Source: Aliiroseovarius sp. (GTDB lineage Bacteria; Pseudomonadota; Alphaproteobacteria; Rhodobacterales; Rhodobacteraceae). From it: a DNA stretch of 64,000 nucleotides. The notes under the pieces were generated by a model, which made no database searches, had not been told where the DNA came from, and worked only from the letters and a program-made list of their open reading frames with translations. Positions 37,745 through 45,742 of the stretch are shown here, piece after piece (positions within the stretch are counted from its first letter, which is position 1; the number at the start of each line of letters is the position of its first letter). Location of the stretch: positions 124,001 to 188,000 of the forward strand of contig NZ_JASBTN010000081.1 of assembly GCF_030148435.1 (NCBI RefSeq), written 5' to 3'. Both the position numbers and the translations under genes were made by a program.

Positions 37745-38944
37745 ATGCTCGCAGGCAAACGCATTCTTCTGATCATCGGCGGCGGGATCGCGGCGTTCAA
37801 ATCGCTGGACCTGATCCGGCGGCTACGCGAGCGGGGGGCGTCGGTGGTGCCGGTCATCACAAGGGCGGGGCAGGAATTCGTGACCCCGCTGAGCGCCTCG
37901 GGTCTGGCCGCCGAGAAAGCCTATACCGAGCTGTTCGACCTGACCGATGAAGCCGAGATGGGTCATATCGAGCTGTCGCGCGCCGCCGATCTGGTGGTGG
38001 TGGCCCCGGCCACGGCGGACCTTCTGGGCAAGATGGCGGGGGGGCTGGCAAATGACCTGGCCTCGACCCTGCTGATGGCGACCGACAAGCGGGTGCTGGT
38101 GGCACCAGCGATGAACGTGCGCATGTGGGAGCATCCGGCCTGTCAGCGCAATGTTGCGACCCTGAAGGGCGATGGCGTGCTGTTTGTCGGCCCGAGCGAG
38201 GGCGACATGGCCTGTGGCGAATACGGGCCCGGGCGCATGTCGGAACCGCTGGAGATTGTCGCTGCGGTCGAAGTGGCATTGGCCGAAGGGCCGCTCAGCG
38301 GCAAGCATGTGCTGGTAACATCCGGCCCCACCCATGAGCCGATAGACCCGGTGCGCTATATCGCCAACCGGTCTTCCGGCGCGCAGGGCTCGGCGATTGC
38401 ATCCGCGCTGGCGGCATTGGGGGCGGATGTGACCTTTGTGACCGGCCCGGCCGATGTGCCGCCGCCCTCGGGGGTCACGGTGGTCAGGGTTCAGACCGCC
38501 CGCGAAATGCTGGAGGCGGTACAGGGTGCCTTGCCTGCGGATGCCGGGATCTTTGCCGCGGCTGTGGCCGACTGGCGCGTGTCCTCGGAAAGCGGGTCGA
38601 AGATCAAGAAGGATGGCAAGGGCAGCCTTCCGGTTCTGGAGTTTGCCGAGAACCCGGATATTCTGGCCACGGTCAGCCGGATGGGTGAAGATCGCCCCGG
38701 GCTGGTCGTTGGCTTCGCCGCCGAGACCGATGACGTGATTGCCCACGCCACCGCCAAACGCGCCCGCAAGGGCTGTGACTGGATCGTTGCCAATGACGTG
38801 AGCCCGGAGACGGGCATCATGGGCGGGACCGAGAACGCCGTGACCGTGATCGATGAAGAAGGCGCCGAGGAATGGCCGCGCATGGGCAAGGACGAGGTTG
38901 CGCGCAAGCTGGCCGCGCGGGTGGCCGAGGCCTTGGCGCAGTAG
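37745..38944 (+). CDS. coaBC: Bifunctional phosphopantothenoylcysteine decarboxylase/phosphopantothenate-cysteine ligase
   Basis: Coenzyme A synthesis enzyme (Dfp), 399 aa. The N-terminal CoaC part is an FMN-dependent decarboxylase (IGGGIAAFKSLDLIRRL, and the catalytic region AGGLANDLASTLLMA followed by APAMNVRMWEHPACQ with the active-site Cys). The C-terminal CoaB part is the CTP-dependent ligase (SGPTHEPIDPVRYIANRSSG, and FAAETDD). Conserved lengths of both domains are complete. The copy of the dispersed repeat (38945-38985) fills the whole gap to dut. Confidence 0.96.
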   Translation: MLAGKRILLIIGGGIAAFKSLDLIRRLRERGASVVPVITRAGQEFVTPLSASGLAAEKAYTELFDLTDEAEMGHIELSRAADLVVVAPATADLLGKMAGGLANDLASTLLMATDKRVLVAPAMNVRMWEHPACQRNVATLKGDGVLFVGPSEGDMACGEYGPGRMSEPLEIVAAVEVALAEGPLSGKHVLVTSGPTHEPIDPVRYIANRSSGAQGSAIASALAALGADVTFVTGPADVPPPSGVTVVRVQTAREMLEAVQGALPADAGIFAAAVADWRVSSESGSKIKKDGKGSLPVLEFAENPDILATVSRMGEDRPGLVVGFAAETDDVIAHATAKRARKGCDWIVANDVSPETGIMGGTENAVTVIDEEGAEEWPRMGKDEVARKLAARVAEALAQ

Positions 38945-38985
38945 ATTTCTTGCCTCCGGCGGGGATATTTGGGGAAAGATGAAAG
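38945..38985 (-). repeat. Dispersed intergenic repeat, short form (copy 2), acting as the dut leader
   Basis: Reads TTTCTTGCCTCCGGCGGGGATATT then AAAGATGAAAG (split here for length) and matches 12724-12761 in reverse orientation. It begins directly after the coaBC stop and ends at the dut ATG, so the bases in front of dut (GGGGAAAGATGAAAG) are part of the repeat and may act as the ribosome site. Strand is given relative to copy 1. Confidence 0.7.
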
Positions 38986-39450
38986 ATGCCTGTCATTCGC
39001 TTGATCTGGGACGAGGGCGCGGATCAGACCCTGCCGTTGCCGAGCTATGAAACACCGGGATCGGCGGGCGCGGACCTGCGGGCGAACCTGTCCGAAGCGG
39101 ACCGGGAGACGGGGATCACACTGGCCCCGATGGAGCGGCGACTCATCCCGACCGGGCTCAGGGTCGAAATCCCCGAAGGGTTCGAGATGCAGATCCGGCC
39201 GCGCTCGGGCCTGGCGTTGAAACACGGGATTTCCCTGCCCAATACGCCCGGTACGATCGACAGCGATTATCGTGGACCCCTGGGGGTGATCTTGATCAAT
39301 CTCAGTGCAGAGCCCTTCACCGTGGGCCATGGTGAGCGCGTTGCCCAGGCCGTGATCACCCCCGTGGTGCAGGCCGGGTTCAACGTCGTGGAGACGCTGG
39401 GCGAGACCGGGCGCGGAGCCGGGGGCTTTGGGTCAACCGGTCGCAAATAG
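38986..39450 (+). CDS. dut: dUTP diphosphatase (dUTPase)
   Basis: Trimeric hydrolase of dUTP to dUMP and pyrophosphate, 154 aa, keeping uracil out of DNA and supplying dUMP for dTMP synthesis. All five motifs are readable: AGADLRAN (I), IRPRSGLA (II, catalytic Ser), [11 protein letters not shown] (III, active-site Asp and Tyr), GERVAQAVI (IV) and [11 protein letters not shown] (V, C-terminal lid). It lies between coaBC and a MoeB-like gene, a common alphaproteobacterial order. Confidence 0.97.
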   Translation: MPVIRLIWDEGADQTLPLPSYETPGSAGADLRANLSEADRETGITLAPMERRLIPTGLRVEIPEGFEMQIRPRSGLALKHGISLPNTPGTIDSDYRGPLGVILINLSAEPFTVGHGERVAQAVITPVVQAGFNVVETLGETGRGAGGFGSTGRK

Positions 39451-39471
39451 GGCCGAAAATAGGAGCGAGAC

Positions 39472-40506
39472 ATGCTGTGGGTTCTGGCCATCTTGGCACT
39501 GATCTGGGGGTTGGGCTGGGCCTTTGACATGCCCCGCGCGCGGCTGTGGTTCCTGACCGGCATCGTCCTGGTCGCGGTGCTGGCGATCCATGCGACCCTG
39601 CCGGTGAACAACCCGCTGGTGGTGGCGATCGGCGGCACCCTGGGCGGCTGGCTGGTGGTAATCGGGGCGGTGGCAGTGGGGGGGCTCTATGGGCGCGGGG
39701 TGGCCTGGTTGAAGGCACACGCGCCCGAGGCCCCGAAGCCCGAAGAAGGTCCGTTCACCGACACCGAACTCAACCGCTATGCGCGTCACATCGTGTTGCG
39801 CGAAGTCGGCGGGCCGGGCCAGTTGGCGATGAAAAACGCCAAGGTGCTGGTGGTGGGGGCAGGCGGGTTGGGCAGCCCGGCGCTTCTGTACCTGGCCGCT
39901 GCCGGGATCGGCACCATCGGGGTGGTGGATGATGACGAGGTCGACAACTCGAACCTGCAACGCCAGGTGATCCACCGCGATCGGGACATCGGCACCCCCA
40001 AGGTGTTTTCCGCCGAACGCGCGATGAAGGCGCAGAACCCGGCCATCGAGGTGCGGCCCTACAACCGCCGTCTGGACGAGGAAAGCGCCGAGGCGATCAT
40101 CGCCGAATATGACCTGGTCCTGGAGGGCACGGACAATTTTGCCACCCGCTACCTGGTGAACCGCGTTGCCGCCAGACTGGGCAAACCGGTAATCGGCGCG
40201 GCGCTGAGCCAGTGGGAAGGGCAGATCTCAACATTTGACCCCGCCAAGGGCGCGCCCTGTTACCAATGCGTCTTCCCGGAAGCCCCCGCGCCGGGGCTTG
40301 CCCCGTCCTGTTCCGAGGCCGGCGTGGTCGGCCCGTTGCCCGGCGTCATGGGCTCGATGATGGCGGTCGAGGTGGTCAAGGAACTGTCCCGGGCGGGCGA
40401 AGGCCTGCGCGGCCGCATGCTGATCTATGACGCCATGTATGGCGATGTGCGGGTTATCCGGACGAAAAGGCGAGAGGACTGCCCGGTCTGCGGGAACGCT
40501 GCGTGA
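39472..40506 (+). CDS. MoeB/ThiF-family adenylyltransferase with N-terminal membrane segments
   Basis: 344 aa. Residues 1-75 hold three hydrophobic segments (about 2-16, 26-42 and 50-74), an unusual addition. The remaining 250 residues are an E1-like ThiF domain: VVGAGGLGSPAL (128-139) binding ATP, DDDEVDNSNLQRQ with the adenylation Arg/Asp residues, GTDNFATRYLVNR, and a zinc site formed by CYQC and the C-terminal CPVC. This is the fold that adenylates the C-terminal Gly-Gly of MoaD/ThiS. Membrane attachment is my inference. The GTGA overlap at 40503 couples it to the following GNAT gene. Confidence 0.85.
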   Translation: MLWVLAILALIWGLGWAFDMPRARLWFLTGIVLVAVLAIHATLPVNNPLVVAIGGTLGGWLVVIGAVAVGGLYGRGVAWLKAHAPEAPKPEEGPFTDTELNRYARHIVLREVGGPGQLAMKNAKVLVVGAGGLGSPALLYLAAAGIGTIGVVDDDEVDNSNLQRQVIHRDRDIGTPKVFSAERAMKAQNPAIEVRPYNRRLDEESAEAIIAEYDLVLEGTDNFATRYLVNRVAARLGKPVIGAALSQWEGQISTFDPAKGAPCYQCVFPEAPAPGLAPSCSEAGVVGPLPGVMGSMMAVEVVKELSRAGEGLRGRMLIYDAMYGDVRVIRTKRREDCPVCGNAA

Positions 40507-40976
40507 AGATCGTTTTACGGCCCCTGCGGGTCGGGGATGCCGACACGCTCTGGCAATTCGAGATCGAAAACCGCGCCTGGTTCGAACGCTGGGTCGGGCC
40601 ACGTCCCGACACCTATTGGAAGCTGGGATCGCTGAGGAAGATCGTCGAGGCAAAGCAGGCGGAAACCGACGCGATGTACCCGGTCTGAGAAGGCGCGCCC
40701 CTTCTGGGCCGGGTAAACCTGGCCGGGATCGATGGCGGAGTCGCACAGTTGGGATACCGCATAGGTGAGGCATATGTCGGGCGCGGCGTGGCCTCGGTTG
40801 CCGTGGCGCTGGCGCTCGACGAGGCCCGCGCGCGGGGTCACTGGGCAGTGGAGGCGCGGGTGGCATCGGGCAATCCGGCCTCGATCCGGGTTCTGGAAAA
40901 GACCGGGTTTTACCGGACCGGTGCTGCGCAGGTCGGTGAACTGGACATGGCCCTTTACAGTTGCGACCTCGATTGA
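40503..40976 (+). pseudogene. GNAT-family acetyltransferase interrupted by an in-frame TGA
   Basis: A 158-codon frame opening at GTG 40503 (overlapping the MoeB-like stop) encodes MKIVLRPLRVGD...AMYPV, then TGA at 40686-40688, and continues in the same frame with EGAPLLGRVNL, GYRIGEAYVGRGVAS (acetyl-CoA pyrophosphate loop) and NPASIRVLEKTGFYRTG to a stop at 40976. Both halves are needed for a GNAT fold, so the stop disrupts one gene rather than separating two. A CGA (Arg) to TGA change would explain it. Alternatives are a sequencing error or programmed readthrough; a selenocysteine insertion signal is not apparent. Confidence 0.8.
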
Positions 40977-41053
40977 CAGGCAAACGGCCCGGTTCCCGGC
41001 ACTGCGAAGCTCGAAACTCTTGTGGGCACCCCGTCGCTCCGGGCACCGTTCAC

Positions 41054-41192
41054 CTTTATCTTGCAAAAATATCCTGGGGTGAGCGCGCGAGCGCGAGGGG
41101 CAAAGCCCCTCCACCCGTTTTGCCTGGCAAAACGGGCCTGGCCCAACAGGTGCCAAGCCGAGGGCGCAGGCGGCTGGCGGGAGCCCGCATTG
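41054..41192 (+). repeat. Long intergenic repeat (copy A) with two hairpins
   Basis: About 140 bp nearly identical to 44644-44786 in the first 80 bases and related through the rest. It opens with CTTTATCTTGC, then AAAAATATCCTGGGG, a GAGCGCG region, hairpin GAGGGGCAAAGCCCCTC (41095-41111) and a strong hairpin CCCGTTTTGC/GCAAAACGGG (41114-41136, three-base loop). It lies between the GNAT frame and the Cys/Met enzyme, which converge on it, and ends eight bases before the latter's stop. A role as bidirectional terminator is plausible. Confidence 0.8.
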
Positions 41193-41199
41193 GCTCTGT

Positions 41200-42408
41200 T
41201 CACAGCACCCGGTCGAGGTCCGCGATCAGGTCTTCTGCATCCTCCAACCCCACGGACAGGCGGAAAATCCCATCCCCGGCATAGGCGCGATACGCCTCCA
41301 GCGCCGCCCCCTCCAGACGAAACGAGCTTTCCATCAGACCTTCGGTCGGCATCCAGAACACCAGGGACCGGTGATGGCCCAGCGACACGGCATAGTGGAT
41401 CACTTCGAGCCGCTCCATCATGCGTTCGGCCAACGCTTCCCCCTTGGCCGCATCCCCGACCTGAAAGGACAGCATGCCCGAAAAATTCGTCATCTGGGCC
41501 CGCGCCAGCCCATACTGCGGATGTGAGGCCAGACCGGGGTAGATCACCTGGCTCACCCGCGGGTCGGCCTCCAACCAGCCAGCGACCGTCATGGCCCCGG
41601 CCTCATGCGCCCGCATGCGCAGGGGCAGGGTCGCGGCCCCACGGGCAATCAGCCAGGCATTGAAGGGCGACAGGATACCGCCATGGTGGATCGAGGCCTC
41701 GCCACGCATTTTGGCCACCAGCTCGCGCGAGCCCGCCACCGCGCCACCCACCGCGTCGCCATGGCCGCCAATGTATTTGGTGATCGAATGCATCACCAGG
41801 TCCACGCCGAACTCTGCCGGCCGGGTGCCGATGGGGGAAGCGAAGGTGCTGTCCACCGACATGATCGCCCCGGCGTCATGCGCCAGCTTCGCCACCGCCG
41901 CCAGGTCGGTCAGCCGCCCGATCGGATTCACCGGGGTTTCGGCATGAACCAGCCTGGTGTTTGGGCGCAGCGCCCCGGCCACCGCCTCCGGGTCCGACAT
42001 GTTCACCACCGTGGCCTCGATCCCCAGACGGGGCAGGGTGTCGCGCACCAGTTCGGCCACGCCGGCATAAGACACATCCGAGACCAGCACATGATCCCCC
42101 GCCGACAGGAAGGTAAAGAATATTGCGCTGGCGGCCGCCATGCCCGAGGCGGTGCAGAGGCAGGCCTCGACCCCTTCCAGCGTGGCAATCTTGCGTTCCA
42201 GCATGTCCACGGTCGGGTTGCCCCAGCGCGCATAAAGCCAAGGGGCATCTTCGGGGATGTCATGGGCGGAAAAGCCCGCGGCTTCTTCGACCACGAAGGT
42301 CGATGACATGTGCAAGGGTGGCGCCGAAGCCTTGGTCGCCGGGTCGGGAGCTTCGCCCGCGTGAATGGCGGTGGTCATCGGGCCCATGGGGCGGTTCGGC
42401 TGGGACAT
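41200..42408 (-). CDS. Cys/Met-metabolism PLP-dependent enzyme (methionine gamma-lyase/cystathionine gamma-synthase family)
   Basis: Fold-type I PLP enzyme of 402 aa acting on sulfur amino acids by gamma- or beta-elimination or replacement. The cofactor Lys is K211 in SITKYIGGHGD; upstream ARWGNPT, GMAAASAIFF and VDSTFASP are family hallmarks. Members such as MetB, MetC, MegL and MetZ cannot be separated reliably by eye. The start at 42408 has no clear ribosome site. Copy A of the long repeat lies downstream; an M3 peptidase starts divergently 112 bases away. Confidence 0.85.
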   Translation of the reverse strand: MSQPNRPMGPMTTAIHAGEAPDPATKASAPPLHMSSTFVVEEAAGFSAHDIPEDAPWLYARWGNPTVDMLERKIATLEGVEACLCTASGMAAASAIFFTFLSAGDHVLVSDVSYAGVAELVRDTLPRLGIEATVVNMSDPEAVAGALRPNTRLVHAETPVNPIGRLTDLAAVAKLAHDAGAIMSVDSTFASPIGTRPAEFGVDLVMHSITKYIGGHGDAVGGAVAGSRELVAKMRGEASIHHGGILSPFNAWLIARGAATLPLRMRAHEAGAMTVAGWLEADPRVSQVIYPGLASHPQYGLARAQMTNFSGMLSFQVGDAAKGEALAERMMERLEVIHYAVSLGHHRSLVFWMPTEGLMESSFRLEGAALEAYRAYAGDGIFRLSVGLEDAEDLIADLDRVL

Positions 42409-42520
42409 GGCGGAAACTCCTTTGCGCCGAGGAAACGCGCGCTGCTCGACGAAGTCCAGCCCGTTTGCGTATGGACATGTCGCAATCCGTCCCTAGGTTG
42501 CATCTGCAAAGGAGACCCGC

Positions 42521-44545
42521 ATGACCAACCCGCTTCTGTCCGCCTGGGACACGCAATTCGACCTGCCGCCCTTCGGCGCGATCACGGACGAGGATTTCGC
42601 ACCCGCTTTCGAGGCCGCCCTGGCCGAGGCGCGCGGCAATCTGGCTGCCATTGCCGACAATCCCGAAGCGCCCACATTCGCCAATACGATCGAGGCGCTG
42701 GAACGGGCGGATGCCACGCTGAACCGGGTGCTGGGGGTATTTTACAATTTGGCCGGGGCGGATTCGACGCCCAGACGGGAAGAGTTGCAACGTGCCTTCT
42801 CGCCGAAACTCGCCGCCTATGCTGCCGAGATTTCGATGAATGCGCAGCTTTTCAAACGCGTTGAAACACTGTGGCTTTCGCGCGATGACCTGGCCCTGTC
42901 TGCGGAACAGGCCCGCGTTCTGATGCTGACACGGCGTGGCTTCGTCCGGGCAGGCGCGTTGCTGCAGGGGCAGGATCGCGACCGGTACAAGCAGGTTCAG
43001 GAACGCCTCGCGGTGCTCGGCACCGAATTCATGCAGAACCTGCTGGCCGACGAACGCGACTGGCATATGGAAATTTCAGGCGAGGATCTGGACGGTCTTC
43101 CCGATTTCGTGCTCGACACCGCCCGCGCCGCCGGGGCCGAAAAGGGGGCGGACAGCCCGGTCGTGACCCTCTCGCGTTCGCTGATTACCCCGTTTTTGCA
43201 ATTCTCGCCCCGCCGCGACCTGCGCCAAACCGCCTTTGAGGCCTATACCGCGCGCGGCGCCAATGGGGGCGAGACAGACAACCGCGCCATCGCCACCGAA
43301 ATCCTGTCGCTGCGCGAGACCCGCGCGCGGCTCCTGGGCTATGACAGTTTCGCCCAGTTCAAGCTCGAAACCGAGATGGCCGGCCATCCCGATCGGGTGC
43401 GCGATCTGCTGATGGAAGTCTGGGAACCGGCCAGGGCCGCCGCGCTGAAGGATGCGGCCACCATGACCCGGATGCTGCATGCCGACGGTTACAACGGCGA
43501 TCTGGAGCCCTGGGACTGGCACTACTACGCCGAGCGTCGCCGCCAGCAGGAACACGATCTGGACGAGGCGGAACTGAAACCCTACCTGCAGCTCGACCGC
43601 ATGATCGAAGCTGCCTTCAGCGTGGCCAACCGCCTGTTCGGGCTGGAGTTCACACCCCTGGAGGTCCCGCTTTATCACGAGGACGCCCGCGCCTGGGAGG
43701 TGACGCGCGACGGTCGGCACCAGGCGGTGTTCGTGGGGGATTACTTCGCGCGCGGCTCGAAGCGGTCCGGTGCCTGGTGTTCGGCCATGCGCAGCCAGCA
43801 GAAGCTCGACGGCGATATTCGCCCCATCGTGGTCAATGTCTGCAACTTTGCCAAGGCCGAGGCGGGCAAACCGGCGCTGCTGTCCTGGGACGACGCGCGC
43901 ACGCTGTTTCACGAATTCGGCCACGCGCTGCACCAGATGTTGTCCAACGTGACTTACGAGTCGATCTCGGGCACCTCGGTGGCGCGCGATTTCGTCGAGC
44001 TGCCAAGCCAGCTTTACGAACATTGGCTGGAAGTGCCCGAGGTGCTGGGCGAGTTCGCCACCCATGCCGAGACCGGCGCGGCGATGCCGAAACCGATGCT
44101 GGACCGGCTGCTGGCGGCGGCCACCCATGACATGGGGTTCCAGACGGTTGAATTCGTGGCCTCGGCCCTTGTCGACCTGTCCTTCCACGACGGGGCGGCG
44201 CCCACCGACCCGATGCAGGCCCAGGCCGAAGTGTTGGAGGCCATCGGCATGCCGAAAGCCATCCGCATGCGCCATGCCACGCCGCATTTCGCCCATGTCT
44301 TTGCAGGCGACGGGTATTCCTCGGGCTATTACAGCTACATGTGGTCGGAGGTGATGGATGCCGACGCCTTCGAGGCGTTTCTGGACGCGGGTGATCCCTT
44401 CCACGCCGAGACCGCGCGGCTGCTGGAAAAACACATCCTGTCGGCCGGCGGTTCGGTGGAGGCCGAAGACCTCTATCGTGCCTTCCGCGGCCGTCTGCCG
44501 GGCGTCGAGGCGCTCTTGAAAGGCAGGGGGCTCGCCGCGGCATGA
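42521..44545 (+). CDS. M3-family oligopeptidase (oligopeptidase A/Dcp-like)
   Basis: Cytoplasmic zinc metallopeptidase degrading oligopeptides, including cleaved signal peptides; 674 aa. The zinc motif is HEFGH at residues 464-468 (FHEFGHALHQ), with the third ligand Glu expected about 25 residues later (in SVARDFVELPSQ). The N-terminal helical region and the C-terminal YSYMWSEVMDADAFEAF segment match oligopeptidase A and Dcp. An AGGAGA ribosome site precedes 42521. The long repeat copy B follows the stop. Confidence 0.92.
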   Translation: MTNPLLSAWDTQFDLPPFGAITDEDFAPAFEAALAEARGNLAAIADNPEAPTFANTIEALERADATLNRVLGVFYNLAGADSTPRREELQRAFSPKLAAYAAEISMNAQLFKRVETLWLSRDDLALSAEQARVLMLTRRGFVRAGALLQGQDRDRYKQVQERLAVLGTEFMQNLLADERDWHMEISGEDLDGLPDFVLDTARAAGAEKGADSPVVTLSRSLITPFLQFSPRRDLRQTAFEAYTARGANGGETDNRAIATEILSLRETRARLLGYDSFAQFKLETEMAGHPDRVRDLLMEVWEPARAAALKDAATMTRMLHADGYNGDLEPWDWHYYAERRRQQEHDLDEAELKPYLQLDRMIEAAFSVANRLFGLEFTPLEVPLYHEDARAWEVTRDGRHQAVFVGDYFARGSKRSGAWCSAMRSQQKLDGDIRPIVVNVCNFAKAEAGKPALLSWDDARTLFHEFGHALHQMLSNVTYESISGTSVARDFVELPSQLYEHWLEVPEVLGEFATHAETGAAMPKPMLDRLLAAATHDMGFQTVEFVASALVDLSFHDGAAPTDPMQAQAEVLEAIGMPKAIRMRHATPHFAHVFAGDGYSSGYYSYMWSEVMDADAFEAFLDAGDPFHAETARLLEKHILSAGGSVEAEDLYRAFRGRLPGVEALLKGRGLAAA

Positions 44546-44643
44546 CCTGAAAACCCCGGCCCGGCTCCCACCCTCGGTCGGAACTGCGGCGGGGCGGCCG
44601 GGCGCCACCCCGCTACGCCGCGTCGGGCAAGCCCCCCCTGTTC

Positions 44644-44786
44644 TTTATCTTGCCAAAAATATCCTGGGGTGAGCGCGTCAGCGCGAGGGGCAAAGCCCCT
44701 TCGCCCGTTTTGCACAGCAAAACGGGCCACGCCCAACCAACGACAAGCCCCACAGGGGCGCAGGCGCTGGGCGGGTGCGCCCCATT
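44644..44786 (+). repeat. Long intergenic repeat (copy B) with two hairpins
   Basis: Second copy of the 140-bp repeat, same orientation as copy A. It carries the same opening (CTTTATCTTGCC, AAAAATATCCTGGGG), the GAGGGGCAAAGCCCC hairpin (44685-44700) and the CCCGTTTTGC/GCAAAACGGG hairpin (44704-44726, three-base loop), and ends with GGCGGGTGCGCCCCATTG. Like copy A it sits between converging genes and stops within four bases of the stop codon of the minus-strand gene (a CDF transporter). Confidence 0.8.
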
Positions 44787-44789
44787 GCC

Positions 44790-45704
44790 TTATTGCGGCG
44801 CGCGCGAAGGGTCTTCCGGATGCGGCAGCACCCCGACCGGATCCTTGTGCAACATGACATCCGTTTGCGGATAGGCGCGCAAAATGGCGCGGCGCAGGGC
44901 GGCGCCGGTGGCGTGGGCCTCGTCCAGGCTTTGCGCGCCGTCCAGTTCGATATGCATGTTGACGAACACCTTGCTGCCGGCGCGCCGAGTCTTGAGGTCG
45001 TGATACCCGTATACGCCCGGCCAGCCGTGGGCAATTGCCTCGATCCCGGCGATCATCTCGGGGTCGGCGGCGCGGTCCATCAGCCCGTCCCAGGCGGTCT
45101 TGAAGATCCGAAGCGCACCGACCGCCAGCAGGATGGCCGCGCCGATGGCCACGGCGCTGTCGATTGCTTCCATCTGGAACCAGCTCGCCGCCCAGAGCGA
45201 CAGGATTGCGCCGATGTTCGGGATGAGGTCGCCCAGGTAATGCAGGCTGTCCGCCTTGACCACCGCCGACCCGGTGCGCGCGGCCACGAAGCGTTGCCAC
45301 AGCACCAGCGACAGGGTCAGCACGATCGAGGTGCCCATGACGATGATGCCCTTGCCATGGGCCATGATGGGGGCGGGTTCGCCGGACCAGAGCCGTGTCA
45401 CGGCGGCAAAGGCAATGATGCCGGCGGAAACCAGGATGAACAGGCTCTGCCCCAGCGCCGCCAGGTCCTCGGCCGACGTATGGCCGAAAGTGTGGTCGTC
45501 GTCGGCGGGGCGCGCGGCGTACCAGATCGCCGCCAGGGCGCCCAATGACACCATCAGGTCCATCGCCGAATCCGCCAGGGACGCCGCCACGGACAAGGCA
45601 TTGGTTTCGCCAAGGGCCCAGAGTTTCAGCAGCACCAGCGTCGCGGCGACGGAGGCCGAGGCGATCCCGGCGGAAAGGTTCATGCGTGTGCGTGTGTCGG
45701 CCAT
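44790..45704 (-). CDS. Cation diffusion facilitator (FieF/CzcD-type metal exporter)
   Basis: Inner-membrane antiporter exporting a divalent metal such as Zn(II) or Fe(II) against protons; 304 aa. Six membrane segments are visible. The metal site is set by D45 and D49 (SLADSAMDL, helix II) and by H155 and D159 (SLHYLGDL, helix V), matching the FieF-like DxxxD/HxxxD pattern. The His-rich loop HTFGHTSAED is present. A C-terminal cytoplasmic domain (about 215-300) follows. No metal regulator is next to it. Confidence 0.93.
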   Translation of the reverse strand: MADTRTRMNLSAGIASASVAATLVLLKLWALGETNALSVAASLADSAMDLMVSLGALAAIWYAARPADDDHTFGHTSAEDLAALGQSLFILVSAGIIAFAAVTRLWSGEPAPIMAHGKGIIVMGTSIVLTLSLVLWQRFVAARTGSAVVKADSLHYLGDLIPNIGAILSLWAASWFQMEAIDSAVAIGAAILLAVGALRIFKTAWDGLMDRAADPEMIAGIEAIAHGWPGVYGYHDLKTRRAGSKVFVNMHIELDGAQSLDEAHATGAALRRAILRAYPQTDVMLHKDPVGVLPHPEDPSRAPQ

Positions 45705-45742
45705 GGCACTGCGCTATCCGATTCCCTGCCCGGCTCGCAAGG

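Noticed and set aside
40686-40735. TGA in the GNAT frame as a selenocysteine codon
   Set aside because: A small hairpin (GAAGG/CCTTC) does follow, but it starts directly at the TGA and does not have the usual bacterial SECIS loop; GNATs are not known selenoproteins.
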